Positions 55,546-64,000 of a stretch of DNA of 64,000 bases are shown one piece after another. Source of the stretch: Thalassotalea sp. G2M2-11. GTDB lineage: Bacteria; Pseudomonadota; Gammaproteobacteria; Enterobacterales; Alteromonadaceae. The stretch is taken from contig NZ_JADNYL010000002.1 of assembly GCF_017168195.1 (NCBI RefSeq), positions 496,001 through 560,000 on the forward strand, in the 5' to 3' direction. The notes beneath the pieces were generated by a model that worked only from the letters and a program-made list of their open reading frames with translations, did no database searches and was not told where the DNA came from. The first letter of the stretch is position 1. The number at the start of each line of letters is the position of its first letter. The translations under genes were made by a program, and so were the position numbers.

Positions 55546-55695
55546 CAATAAAAACTACAAAGACTCTGATAAACTTGGGGCAATAATAGCATAAGTTGAT
55601 GCTTAACCATGAGATTATTTCAATCAATGACAAGCTCGAATGCACACTGACTTTGCATTGATAAATAAGGCCTATAGCGAAAAAGTTGATAGAAT

Positions 55696-55974
55696 ATGAG
55701 CAACCGAGCAATCAAGAAACTGACCAGCAAACACCAAAATTTAATTCATAGTGAAGAGAAAAAAGTCAGTTCACATGTACAACGCGAACAAGGTGATTGG
55801 ATTTTAAATACCCTGATGATTGCTGGTGTCGACGTCCCCTTTAAATATAAGCGCAAAAAGTTATATCAATCCCTTAAAGGTCAAAGAGTTAACCTTACTT
55901 ATTATCCAGACAATGAAGAGGTAGCAGGGTTTACTATTGATGTAATGAAAGTTGTGCGAATTAAAGTCGCTTGA
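55696..55974 (+). CDS. Small basic protein, 92 residues, unknown
   Basis: I do not recognise this family. The N-terminal half is charged (KKLTSKHQNLIHSEEKKVSSHVQREQ). The C-terminal half looks like a small beta-rich domain (VPFKYKRKKLYQSLKGQRVNLTYYPD, AGFTIDVMKVVRIKV). There is no signal peptide or membrane segment, so it is probably cytoplasmic. The ribosome site is weak. It is divergent from miaE. Codon use looks ordinary and no overlapping gene competes, so it is probably real. Confidence 0.6.
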   Translation: MSNRAIKKLTSKHQNLIHSEEKKVSSHVQREQGDWILNTLMIAGVDVPFKYKRKKLYQSLKGQRVNLTYYPDNEEVAGFTIDVMKVVRIKVA

Positions 55975-56203
55975 TAGCACTATTCATTCTAAACACTTAT
56001 AAATTTCATTTATTTTAGATATAAAAAATTAGAATTTGCTCACTATTGCGAGTATTTTTCAAACAACTCTTGACGAATGCGTCGACATATTTCATAAATA
56101 TAATATCAACAGATAAAAATATAACGTTGATATGTACTCGCAAGCAGAAAATAAAAAATAATAACTGTAATGCGTATTTTGGGGACAGAGCAAGGGGTAG
56201 TTT

Positions 56204-56803
56204 ATGATATTGAATCATATTTGGGGGCTTTATGCTCATCCAAAAGAAGAGTGGCAAACAATTGAAAAACGTCACGAAAGTTTAATGTATAGTTTGATAC
56301 ATATTCTCACAATCACATTGATCCCAGCGATTTGTAGTTATTATGCAGCCGCTCATATCGGGTGGTCAATTGGCGCAGGTGATGTGATAAAAATTTCTGA
56401 GTCCAGCGCGATTGCCATGTCTGTGGCTATGTATGCCGGCTTAGTTGCGGGAGTATTTGCACTTGCCTATCTAATCCAATGGATGGCGCAAACATTTGAC
56501 GCATCGCCGGATTTTACTCAATCGTTAGAATTAGCCGCTTACACCGCAACACCACTATTAATGGTTGGCTTAACCGCTCTCTATCCTGTGTTATGGTTTG
56601 TTGCCCTAGCCGGTTTAGCTGCACTAACCTACTCAGTATATTTACTTTACTCAGGGATCCCTATTATGATGAATATTCCTGAAGAAAAAGGTTTTATCTA
56701 CGCAAGCTCTGTTGTTACATGCGGCTTAGTATTATTGGTTTCATTAATGGCTGTCAGCGCCATCATGTTTAGCATGGGCTTTGGCGCCGAGTATATTTCT
56801 TAA
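56204..56803 (+). CDS. Yip1-family inner-membrane protein (YohC-like)
   Basis: A 199-residue membrane protein with about five hydrophobic segments. It opens with the family start NHIWGLYAHPKEEWQTIEK and carries ATPLLMVGLTALYPVLW and YLLYSGIPIMMNIPEEKGF, as in E. coli YohC. Function is unknown. AGGGG precedes the ATG by 8 nt. A strong terminator follows, shared with purF on the opposite strand. Confidence 0.88.
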   Translation: MILNHIWGLYAHPKEEWQTIEKRHESLMYSLIHILTITLIPAICSYYAAAHIGWSIGAGDVIKISESSAIAMSVAMYAGLVAGVFALAYLIQWMAQTFDASPDFTQSLELAAYTATPLLMVGLTALYPVLWFVALAGLAALTYSVYLLYSGIPIMMNIPEEKGFIYASSVVTCGLVLLVSLMAVSAIMFSMGFGAEYIS

Positions 56804-56821
56804 TTGATTGATTACAGACAT

Positions 56822-56851
56822 AAAAAACGCTCTCATTTGAGAGCGTTTTTT
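56822..56851. terminator. Bidirectional terminator between the Yip1 gene and purF
   Basis: Stem AAAAAACGCTCTCA/TGAGAGCGTTTTTT with a 2-nt apex (effectively a 4-nt loop). It lies 25 nt past the purF stop and 18 nt past the Yip1 stop. Confidence 0.92.
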
Positions 56852-56876
56852 ATTTATTCATCCTAACTAAATGCGC

Positions 56877-58394
56877 TTATTCAGCACCTTCGTTATGCAT
56901 ATCTATAATAGAATCAGCATTTTTGTCGGAAGCTTCTTTGCTTTCATTATTACGAAGCGCATCAAGCTTTTCTAGATAGCTTTGATCAATGTCTTTGGTA
57001 ATGTACTGACCATCGAACACTGAAGTTTCAAATTGCTTAATATCTGGGTTTGCAGCTGCAACAGCTGCTTCTAAGTCTTCAATCGATTGGAAAATTAGTT
57101 TATCAGCCCCAATCAATTGACAGATATCATCTAACTCTCTGCCATGAGCAATTAGCTCTGTAGCACTCGGCATATCAATACCATAAACATTTGGAAAACG
57201 AATTTCAGGTGCTGCTGAAGCAAAGTAAACCTTTTTAGCTCCCGCTGCTCGCGCCATATCAATAATTTGCTCTGAAGTAGTACCACGTACAATCGAATCA
57301 TCGACTAATAACACATTTTTACCGGCAAACTCTGTTGATATAGCATTGAGCTTACGACGTACAGACTTTTTACGCATTTCTTGCCCAGGCATAATGAAAG
57401 TGCGACCAATATAACGGTTTTTCACAAAGCCTTGACGATAAGGAATATTAAGTGTTTGCGCAATTTGTAATGCACTATCACACGATGTTTCAGGAATAGG
57501 GATAACAACATCAATATCTTCATCCGCCCACTCTTGTGCAATCTTTTCCCCTAACTTTTTCCCCATTTCAACACGAGAGCCATATACCGAAATTTTATCG
57601 ATGGCAGAATCTGGACGTGCAAAATATACATACTCAAAAATACAAGGGTTAAAACTTGGATTCTGTGCGCACTGCTTGGTATGTAACTGACCATCTTCAG
57701 TCACGTAAATAGCTTCACCCGGCGAAACATCACGCACAAAAGTGAAGTCGCAAGCATCTAACGCAACCGATTCAGAGGCAACCATGTACTCTACCCCGTT
57801 TTCGGTCTCTCTTTTACCAAAAACCAACGGACGAATACCATTAGGATCTCTAAATGCAACCATGCCATTGCCGATAATTAATGCAACGGTTGCATACGCA
57901 CCACGTACGCGCTTATGCACATTTGAAATTGCTGAAAAGATATCATCTGGTGTTAATTCAAATCGACCACCTTGCTGTAATTCATGACCTAAAATATTTA
58001 ATAAAATTTCAGAATCTGAGGTAGTGTTAACATGACGACATGCTTCTTTATATAGCCAATCTTTTAATTCATCCGCATTGGTTAAATTACCATTATGCGC
58101 TAATGAAATGCCAAACGGTGAATTAGCATAAAAAGGCTGAGCTTCTGAAGAACTTGAAGTACCAGCGGTTGGATAGCGGATATGACCAATACCAATATTG
58201 CCCTGCAAACGCAGCATATGACGGGTATGAAACACATCTTTCACTAAGCCATTGGCTTTTCTTAATCTAAAGGTATTATCGTTAATAGTGACGATGCCTG
58301 CTGCATCTTGTCCTCTATGTTGTAATACGGTTAAGCCATCATATAATGATTGACTCACCGGACTATTACCTACAATGCCAACTATACCACACAT
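56877..58394 (-). CDS. purF: Amidophosphoribosyltransferase
   Basis: A 505-residue enzyme, the exact length of E. coli PurF, that makes 5-phosphoribosylamine from PRPP and glutamine, the first step of purine synthesis. The N-terminal nucleophile is Cys2 in MCGIVGIVG. Glutaminase motifs RGQDAAG and [10 protein letters not shown] follow. The PRPP motif is [14 protein letters not shown]. It lies 19 bp after cvpA, the standard cvpA-purF pair. I see no PurR operator upstream of cvpA. Confidence 0.97.
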   Translation of the reverse strand: MCGIVGIVGNSPVSQSLYDGLTVLQHRGQDAAGIVTINDNTFRLRKANGLVKDVFHTRHMLRLQGNIGIGHIRYPTAGTSSSSEAQPFYANSPFGISLAHNGNLTNADELKDWLYKEACRHVNTTSDSEILLNILGHELQQGGRFELTPDDIFSAISNVHKRVRGAYATVALIIGNGMVAFRDPNGIRPLVFGKRETENGVEYMVASESVALDACDFTFVRDVSPGEAIYVTEDGQLHTKQCAQNPSFNPCIFEYVYFARPDSAIDKISVYGSRVEMGKKLGEKIAQEWADEDIDVVIPIPETSCDSALQIAQTLNIPYRQGFVKNRYIGRTFIMPGQEMRKKSVRRKLNAISTEFAGKNVLLVDDSIVRGTTSEQIIDMARAAGAKKVYFASAAPEIRFPNVYGIDMPSATELIAHGRELDDICQLIGADKLIFQSIEDLEAAVAAANPDIKQFETSVFDGQYITKDIDQSYLEKLDALRNNESKEASDKNADSIIDMHNEGAE

Positions 58395-58413
58395 GGTGTT
58401 TTTCTCCGCCGAA

Positions 58414-58902
58414 CTAAGCTTGATTTAGAAAACTGGATGATTGTTTGAGGTATTCAAAAAACCATTCAATTATTAATTTAAATTCTGGAATTAATTGTGA
58501 ATCTTGCCACCACTGACTCGATGCTGAAGGGGTAAATGCATCCATAAAAAATAAAACTGCACTGACAATTAAAGCACCACGCAATGCGCCAAAGACAATC
58601 CCTAATACACGGTCAGTACCTGATAGGCCTGTTTTAGCGACTAATTGACTGATCACATAGTTGACCAATGCGCCTAAAATTAATGTGGTGATAAATAAAA
58701 TGGCAATGGCAGCGCCATTACGTAAAAACTGATCTGAGATATTGGTAAGTAAGGTGGCGAGTTTGGCGTAGAAGGTACTGGCAATAAAAAAGGCACTGAT
58801 CCAAACAACTAGCGACACAGCCTCTTTGACAAAGCCACGAACCAGACTAATTAGTGTTGAAATACCTATGACAGCCAGAATGGCATAGTCTATCCAAACC
58901 AT
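58414..58902 (-). CDS. cvpA: CvpA family inner-membrane protein
   Basis: A 162-residue membrane protein with four hydrophobic segments. Family blocks are [26 protein letters not shown] and the glycine-rich [18 protein letters not shown]. In E. coli it is needed for colicin V production and linked to envelope homeostasis. It is co-transcribed with purF and follows the dedD gene by 84 bp. Confidence 0.94.
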   Translation of the reverse strand: MVWIDYAILAVIGISTLISLVRGFVKEAVSLVVWISAFFIASTFYAKLATLLTNISDQFLRNGAAIAILFITTLILGALVNYVISQLVAKTGLSGTDRVLGIVFGALRGALIVSAVLFFMDAFTPSASSQWWQDSQLIPEFKLIIEWFFEYLKQSSSFLNQA

Positions 58903-58986
58903 AAATCGAGAGTTCTCAATTAATATTTACTCGTATTTGAGGCGCGCATTCTACCAGAACACCGACTAAAAGCACTAATAATATTG

Positions 58987-59610
58987 TTATTTTGTTGGTG
59001 AAAATTTAGCTACTTTGCCTTCAACATTGGTTAACTTCTTCAATGCAGGGAGCTTTTTCTCTAAACTCGCTTTAATTAATTCAGGCCCAACAAATACCTT
59101 AGTTAATTTACCCGTTTTCGTGTTAATAGGACGAGTGAAAGCAGTATAGCCAGCATTTTTTAATTTTTTCACCAACTCATCAACATTATTTTTGTGACGA
59201 AAAGTTCCCAATTGGATCACCCACGCTTGATTAGCTTGTGCTTTGGCAGGAGTTAGCGCCACTTGTTCCTTGCGTTGAGTCTCTTCGACGTCATCCTTAA
59301 CTTGAGTGCCCGATTCTATTGGGTTAACTTTGATCGCTGAATCTGACAGCTGATTTTGTGTCTTATCATCGGTAAGTACTTGATCTATTGGTTGTTCATC
59401 AACCAGCTCTTCCTTCGGTAGCTCTGTGAGCTTCTCTTTAGGAAAAGGTTTATTTTCGGGCTTAAAATCGACTGACGGTGCGCTGGGAATTTGTTGAAAT
59501 TGCTCTTGATATGTTTGCTTATCGCCATCGAGTATGTCGGGTAAAAATATGATAGCAACAGCTGCGACAATCACAGTACCGACTAATCTATTTTGAAATG
59601 GTGTAGACAA
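58987..59610 (-). CDS. dedD: SPOR-domain protein DedD
   Basis: A 207-residue bitopic membrane protein. A short cytoplasmic start (MSTPFQNRLVG) leads into one membrane helix (TVIVAAVAIIFLPDIL). A Pro/Glu/Lys-rich periplasmic linker is followed by a C-terminal SPOR domain (about 128-205: AWVIQLGTFRHKNNVDELVKKLKNAGY) that binds denuded septal peptidoglycan. DedD aids cell constriction. It lies 8 bp after folC, in the conserved accD-folC-dedD-cvpA-purF order. Confidence 0.94.
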   Translation of the reverse strand: MSTPFQNRLVGTVIVAAVAIIFLPDILDGDKQTYQEQFQQIPSAPSVDFKPENKPFPKEKLTELPKEELVDEQPIDQVLTDDKTQNQLSDSAIKVNPIESGTQVKDDVEETQRKEQVALTPAKAQANQAWVIQLGTFRHKNNVDELVKKLKNAGYTAFTRPINTKTGKLTKVFVGPELIKASLEKKLPALKKLTNVEGKVAKFSPTK

Positions 59611-59618
59611 AACAACTC

Positions 59619-60887
59619 CTAGTTATACAAAGATTTAACTTCCGCAACAGTGAAAAAAGAGCCAAATACAAGGATCAGGTCGTCTTTATCAGCTTGAGAT
59701 CTTGCCATTCTAAAGCCATCGCTAACATTGTCAAAAGATAATCGCTGCGAACTATCATTTGCCGGAAACATATTATCGAGAGTTTCAGCGCTAGCACCGC
59801 GAGCAACACTCAATGAACATAAATACCAATGACCCACCTGCTCAATTAGCGGTTTGATTGTATTTTCAATATCTTTATCCGCTAGCATACCAATCACAGC
59901 ATGCACGTTATTGACCTTCATCGTCGAAATTTTCTCACCAAGATACCGTGCTGCTAATGGATTATGTCCAACATCAACCATCACTTGATGTTGCCCATCA
60001 TTAAGCAATTCTGTACGCCCTGCAACCTGTGTTTGCTCAATGAGTTTGTAAACCTGCTGAGCTTGCAAATTAATAGATAACAGCTCCAAAACCATTAAAG
60101 CGGTGGCAATATTATCAATAGGAATGTGGGCTGGTGGCAGTTGTCGAAAGCTCTTTTCATCATGCTGCCATTGCCAAAGGTGGTCGGTTAATGAATGCGT
60201 TATTTGAAAATCCCTACCTCTAAGATACAAACGAGTATTTAATTGTTTACCATGCGCCAATACCGATTGTGGTGGCGATTTATCACCGATAACGACTAAC
60301 TGGTTAGCGCGCATAATGCCCGCTTTTTCAGCGCCAATTAGTTCACGGGTATCCCCTAAAAATGCCTGATGATCAAGATCTACGGTAGTGATAACCGCTA
60401 TATCGGCATCAATAATATTGGTGGCATCCAATCGTCCACCAAGCCCAACCTCCAAAATAATATATTCAGGTTTCACTTTCATCAGTACTAACAAAGCTGC
60501 TAGCGTAGTAAACTCATAATAAGTAAGTGAAATTTCTGCTCTTGCTTGCTCTATTTGATTGAAAGCGTCAATTAAATGCTGATCGTCAACATCATGGAGA
60601 TCAATACGCAAACGCTCATTAAAGCGCTCAATATGAGGTGATGAATAAACGGCAACCGTATGTTCTTGTGCTAATAAAGCATTCTCGATAAAAGCGCAGG
60701 TTGTACCTTTGCCATTAGTACCCGCAACAGTAATTATCTGAGCAAACGTCAAATCAATGGCTAAGCGCTGAGCAACTACACTGATACGCTCTAACCCCAT
60801 ATCAATTTCACTCGGATGAATGCTTTCTAAATAAGAAAGCCACTCAGCGAGATTGCACTCAGAGTGGCTTTTTTTTATATTGTTCAT
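59619..60887 (-). CDS. folC: Dihydrofolate/folylpolyglutamate synthase
   Basis: A 422-residue ATP-dependent ligase that adds glutamate to dihydropteroate and folates. The P-loop is TVAGTNGKGTT (about 56), followed by SSPHIERFNERLRID, the metal Glu in EVGLGGRLDATN and VDLDHQAFLG. The C-terminal domain has MVDVGHNPLAARYL. It lies 12 bp downstream of accD and 8 bp before dedD. The length equals E. coli FolC (422). Confidence 0.96.
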   Translation of the reverse strand: MNNIKKSHSECNLAEWLSYLESIHPSEIDMGLERISVVAQRLAIDLTFAQIITVAGTNGKGTTCAFIENALLAQEHTVAVYSSPHIERFNERLRIDLHDVDDQHLIDAFNQIEQARAEISLTYYEFTTLAALLVLMKVKPEYIILEVGLGGRLDATNIIDADIAVITTVDLDHQAFLGDTRELIGAEKAGIMRANQLVVIGDKSPPQSVLAHGKQLNTRLYLRGRDFQITHSLTDHLWQWQHDEKSFRQLPPAHIPIDNIATALMVLELLSINLQAQQVYKLIEQTQVAGRTELLNDGQHQVMVDVGHNPLAARYLGEKISTMKVNNVHAVIGMLADKDIENTIKPLIEQVGHWYLCSLSVARGASAETLDNMFPANDSSQRLSFDNVSDGFRMARSQADKDDLILVFGSFFTVAEVKSLYN

Positions 60888-60899
60888 GGTAGGAAGAAG

Positions 60900-61757
60900 T
60901 TAGCTTGCTTTTAAATCTTGGTGAGTAAACTTAGCGAGTAAACGTGCTAACGTGTCGCGCATCTCTCTGCGATCAACAATCATATCAATGGCACCCTTCT
61001 CTAGTAAAAACTCACTGCGTTGAAAGCCTTCTGGTAATTTTTCACGCACGGTTTGCTCAATAACTCGTGGGCCAGCAAAACCTATTAAAGCTTTCGGCTC
61101 AGCAACATTCACATCCCCTAACATCGCTAAACTAGCGGATACTCCACCCATTGTTGGATCAGTCATTACCGAAATATAAGGCAAGCCTTTTTCACTCATT
61201 TTAGCTAATGCCGCACTCGTTTTTGCCATTTGCATTAAAGAAAATAATGCTTCTTGCATTCGAGCACCACCACTGGCGGAAAAACAAATAAACGGTAGAT
61301 TATGTTCTAAACAGTATTCCACGCCTTTAACAAAACGGGCGCCTACCACTGATGCCATAGAACCACCAAGGAACGAGAATTCAAACGCAGCAGCAACTAC
61401 TGGCATACCATGTAATTCACCTTTCATAACCACAAGAGCATCTTTCTCATCAGTACTCTTTTGAGCAGCCGAAAGCCTATCTTTATAACGCTTAGAATCT
61501 TTGAACTTTAAGATATCTTGCGGTTCAAATTCTGCACCTAATTCAACACGTTCACCCGTATCTAAAAAGGTTTCAATACGCTTACGCGCAGTGACACGCA
61601 TATGATGATCACACTTAGGACAAACCGACATTTGGCGTTCTAATTCAACTTTGTAAAGTACCGCATTACATGCAGTACATTTACTCCACACACCTTCTGG
61701 GATATTGCGCTTTTGCGTCGATTTCGCTTTTGGGAGAATTTTTTCAATCCAGCTCAT
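60900..61757 (-). CDS. accD: Acetyl-CoA carboxylase carboxyltransferase subunit beta
   Basis: A 285-residue subunit that, with AccA, transfers carboxyl from biotin to acetyl-CoA in fatty acid synthesis. The N-terminal zinc finger has CTACNAVLY and CPKCDHHM. The crotonase-like core has [39 protein letters not shown] and [13 protein letters not shown]. The length is near E. coli AccD (304). A 163-bp gap precedes it and should hold its promoter. Confidence 0.97.
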   Translation of the reverse strand: MSWIEKILPKAKSTQKRNIPEGVWSKCTACNAVLYKVELERQMSVCPKCDHHMRVTARKRIETFLDTGERVELGAEFEPQDILKFKDSKRYKDRLSAAQKSTDEKDALVVMKGELHGMPVVAAAFEFSFLGGSMASVVGARFVKGVEYCLEHNLPFICFSASGGARMQEALFSLMQMAKTSAALAKMSEKGLPYISVMTDPTMGGVSASLAMLGDVNVAEPKALIGFAGPRVIEQTVREKLPEGFQRSEFLLEKGAIDMIVDRREMRDTLARLLAKFTHQDLKAS

Positions 61758-61920
61758 AATTTCACTTTTGCCTATGAATGAGATTTATTTAATCGCCACA
61801 AATGGGCCATTAAACTTAAAATATTAATAATATCCAAATATAACCGCTAATTAGACCATATTTAACCCTAATATTGATACAAAAAACTGGTCTGTTTTGT
61901 CATTATCTTCATTATATTTT

Positions 61921-62703
61921 TTAGCCCAAAAATAATGGCCCTAATTGTCGTTTTGGGATCTTAAACTCTTCAGGGTAATCCACATCAACAAAATACAGAC
62001 CAGCTGCAGGTGCAGTGATCCCTGCTAAACAACGATTTTTCGCTGCTAACACTTCTTTTATCCATGATACTGGCTGTAGCTGTTGCCCTACTTTCATCAG
62101 GCTGCCTGCAATATTACGTACCATATGATGAAGAAAGGCATTCCCTTTTACATCAATAATAAGGTAATTGCCTTGACGTGTTACATCACAATGCAATAGC
62201 GTACGCACCGGTGAGTGAGATTGGCAATGCACGGTACGAAAAGAAGTAAAATCATGCTGACCAACTAAATACTGGGCTGCTTGATGCATCAGGTTTTCAT
62301 CTAATTCATAATGACAAAAACTCAAGCCATGACTCAGTATTGCTGAACGTAATGGATTATTATAGATAATATATCGATAGTTTCTTGCTGTAGCACTGAA
62401 CCTCGCATGAAACTCTTCCGGCACTTGTTTCACCCAAGAGACAGCGATATCTTTAGGTAAGTTAGTGTTCACTCCTAATGTCCATGCGACATCTTTACGT
62501 ATTTTTTCAGTATCAAAATGCACGATTTGATTAGTGGCATTAACACCAGTATCAGTTCGACCAGCACAAACCACTTCGATAGGTTCATCGGCAATTTTCG
62601 ATAACGCTTGTTCTAATGTTTGTTGAACGCTAACCACATTTTTTTGACGTTGCCAGCCATAATAACGGCTACCATCATATTCAACACCTAAAGCGTAACG
62701 CAT
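61921..62703 (-). CDS. truA: tRNA pseudouridine(38-40) synthase
   Basis: A 260-residue pseudouridine synthase acting on positions 38-40 of the anticodon stem. The catalytic Asp is in [11 protein letters not shown] (about residue 51). The start [16 protein letters not shown] and [13 protein letters not shown] match the family. The length is near E. coli TruA (270). It lies between fimV and accD, the order found in Pseudomonas and Vibrio. The fimV terminator precedes it. Confidence 0.96.
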   Translation of the reverse strand: MRYALGVEYDGSRYYGWQRQKNVVSVQQTLEQALSKIADEPIEVVCAGRTDTGVNATNQIVHFDTEKIRKDVAWTLGVNTNLPKDIAVSWVKQVPEEFHARFSATARNYRYIIYNNPLRSAILSHGLSFCHYELDENLMHQAAQYLVGQHDFTSFRTVHCQSHSPVRTLLHCDVTRQGNYLIIDVKGNAFLHHMVRNIAGSLMKVGQQLQPVSWIKEVLAAKNRCLAGITAPAAGLYFVDVDYPEEFKIPKRQLGPLFLG

Positions 62704-62831
62704 TGACTCTCCAATTTAGCTGTGCTGCTATTTTTCGGCGCATTATCCACTATTTTGCTGATATTTGCGACTATCAAAATAATTTTCAAAATAAATTATT
62801 CACCAAATCTCGGTTTAACTGACGACAAAAA

Positions 62832-62862
62832 ATAAAGCCAGAGTCTGTGACTCTGGCTTTAT
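62832..62862 (-). terminator. Rho-independent terminator after fimV
   Basis: Fourteen-bp perfect stem ATAAAGCCAGAGTC/GACTCTGGCTTTAT with loop TGT, and T on the minus strand after it. It lies 37 nt past the fimV stop. Confidence 0.92.
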
Positions 62863-62899
62863 CGTTAGGTTTAAAATGCTACAAGAAATATAGTATTAA

Positions 62900-64000
62900 T
62901 TAATCAGTTAAATTATCCAGTAACTGCTGTGCTTCAAGCTGTTGCTCAGCATCTCCTAATTTTACCACATCTTCTAATATGACCTGAGCATTATCGATAT
63001 CACCGATTTCCAAATAAACTTTTGCTAAATCCAACTTAGCAGCAACTCCGTTATCATCTTCTTCATCAACATCGATTTGTTGACCATCACTGGTGAACTC
63101 AGGAAACTCTCCTAATCCAACATCTATATTGGTTTGATCATATGGTTCTCGTTGTTCTTCACTATCATCTAAGGTCTCAGAGATCAGATCATCTACTGAA
63201 ATAAAATCACGTTCATCCTCAACTTGCGCTTCGCTTTCGTTTTCAACTTGCGGTTGCTCATCTATATTATCTGTCGTCTCAGTAATCGCATCTTCAGCTC
63301 TTTGTGGCGCTTCTTCTTCAATATTAGCTAATAGCTCATCAAAATCTAAATTATCAAGCTCTTCAATATCACCAATTTCTGAAGCTTCTGTATCAGTTGT
63401 CGCCGAATTCGGCTTTTCATCTTCTTCAGCTAATAAATCAGCCAAGATATTACTATCGGTAAAATCAGGAGATAACTCGACACTCTCAGACTCATCTTGT
63501 TCGTCTTGCAATAACTGCGAAAGCGTTGACTCATCAAACTCTCCCTCAACATCAGCTAAAATACTGTCGTCAACGTCTGCTTCACCCGCTTTTTCTTCAT
63601 CAGAAGATTCTTCAGCATCAAGAATTTCGTCACCAATATCTAAAGCTTCTTCCTGCTCGTTACCTTGAGCAACATCATCAATTAATGCATCAATGTCTAA
63701 ATCATCATTAATGACTTCTGTTTCTTGCTGCTCCGCGACTTGATCAGTATCATCACTGTCTTGCGACTCCTGACGATTCAGTTCGCTTAAATCGACAGAT
63801 AAAAATGGTGCAACATAATCTTCAGCTAGGTTTTCGATCAATGCTTGGTGATTGTCTGTTTCAACCTCTTGTTCCACATCATTTGGTAACTCTGTTTCAC
63901 CTAAAGTATCAGCTAACATCTCATCAATCTGTTGCTGTTCTTTGGCATCAAGTGAAACCTCTTCTTGGGTGTCCTCACTTCGATCATCAGACACTTCTGG
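62900..64000 (-). CDS. fimV: FimV-type pilus assembly/polarity protein, C-terminal part (cut by window edge)
   Basis: The last 366 codons of a large protein whose frame stays open to base 64000; the GTG at 63994 is an internal Val, not a start. The visible part is extremely acidic (long Glu/Asp/Gln stretches) and ends in the FimV C-terminal domain, a TPR-like unit: AAKLDLAKVYLEIGDIDNAQVILEDVV (about the last 45 residues). FimV is a cell-pole organiser with a periplasmic LysM domain, here off the window. Position before truA-accD-folC supports the call. Confidence 0.9.
   Translation of the reverse strand, partial: PEVSDDRSEDTQEEVSLDAKEQQQIDEMLADTLGETELPNDVEQEVETDNHQALIENLAEDYVAPFLSVDLSELNRQESQDSDDTDQVAEQQETEVINDDLDIDALIDDVAQGNEQEEALDIGDEILDAEESSDEEKAGEADVDDSILADVEGEFDESTLSQLLQDEQDESESVELSPDFTDSNILADLLAEEDEKPNSATTDTEASEIGDIEELDNLDFDELLANIEEEAPQRAEDAITETTDNIDEQPQVENESEAQVEDERDFISVDDLISETLDDSEEQREPYDQTNIDVGLGEFPEFTSDGQQIDVDEEDDNGVAAKLDLAKVYLEIGDIDNAQVILEDVVKLGDAEQQLEAQQLLDNLTD

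Overview
The window reads as chromosomal DNA of a marine gammaproteobacterium of the order Alteromonadales, most likely Colwelliaceae (Colwellia or Thalassotalea type). This is inferred from the AT-rich composition, from proteins that align from memory with E. coli, Vibrio and Shewanella orthologues, and from the six-gene TonB2/TtpC operon and the phhAB-tyrR arrangement typical of that order. Genes are dense on both strands and nearly all are housekeeping. I see no prophage, transposase gene, CRISPR array or defence island.

Region by region: (1) 1-1.4 kb, a sugar-acid dehydratase cut by the window edge and its GntR/FadR-type regulator. (2) 1.6-6.4 kb, pentose-phosphate/glycolysis operon tal-tkt-pgi. 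(3) 6.5-9.7 kb, ybaB, dnaX and apt. dnaX carries a complete-looking -1 frameshift cassette for the gamma subunit. (4) 9.7-10.3 kb, a single-domain response regulator and a 40-residue membrane peptide behind a perfect FNR box. (5) 10.4-15.3 kb, energy-transducing operon DUF3450-ttpC-exbB2-exbD2-tonB2-TPR protein. (6) 16-20.3 kb, a TSUP-family permease, priC, a ComFB-domain protein, a PilZ protein, 4.5S RNA, a PlsC-type acyltransferase and a DUF3014 protein. (7) 20.5-24.2 kb, aromatic amino acid catabolism and control: maiA, tyrR, phhB, phhA, with a perfect TyrR box in front of tyrR. (8) 24.4-35.1 kb, ycjXF, pspABC and divergent pspF-sapABCDF. (9) 35.1-44.4 kb, protein quality control: ppiD, hupB, lon, clpX, clpP, tig. 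A 49-bp tandem repeat lies beside ppiD and a 264-bp MITE-like element separates lon from clpX. (10) 44.8-45.6 kb, a tRNA operon (Pro-Arg-His-Pro) followed by two 168-bp tandem repeats that each carry the last 18 nt of tRNA-Pro. (11) 45.8-51.4 kb, folD, phoA with an array of PhoB half-sites, cysS, ppiB and lpxH. (12) 51.5-56.8 kb, a diguanylate cyclase, a hybrid histidine kinase, miaE, a small unknown protein and a Yip1 membrane protein. (13) 56.9-64 kb, the conserved fimV-truA-accD-folC-dedD-cvpA-purF block, with fimV cut by the window edge.

Functional links: the tig-clpP-clpX-lon-hupB-ppiD run keeps folding, proteolysis and nucleoid genes together. psp and sap genes diverge from one control region with a sigma-54 promoter. 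TyrR, PhhA, PhhB and MaiA form a phenylalanine/tyrosine module. Cyclic-dinucleotide signalling is represented by the GGDEF, PilZ and ComFB proteins.

The most unusual structure is the repeat tail of the tRNA operon. Its architecture (tRNA, then tandem about 170-bp units each ending in the tRNA 3' tail with CCA) matches the plan of the E. coli tyrT/rtT locus, but on a different tRNA and with different spacer sequence.
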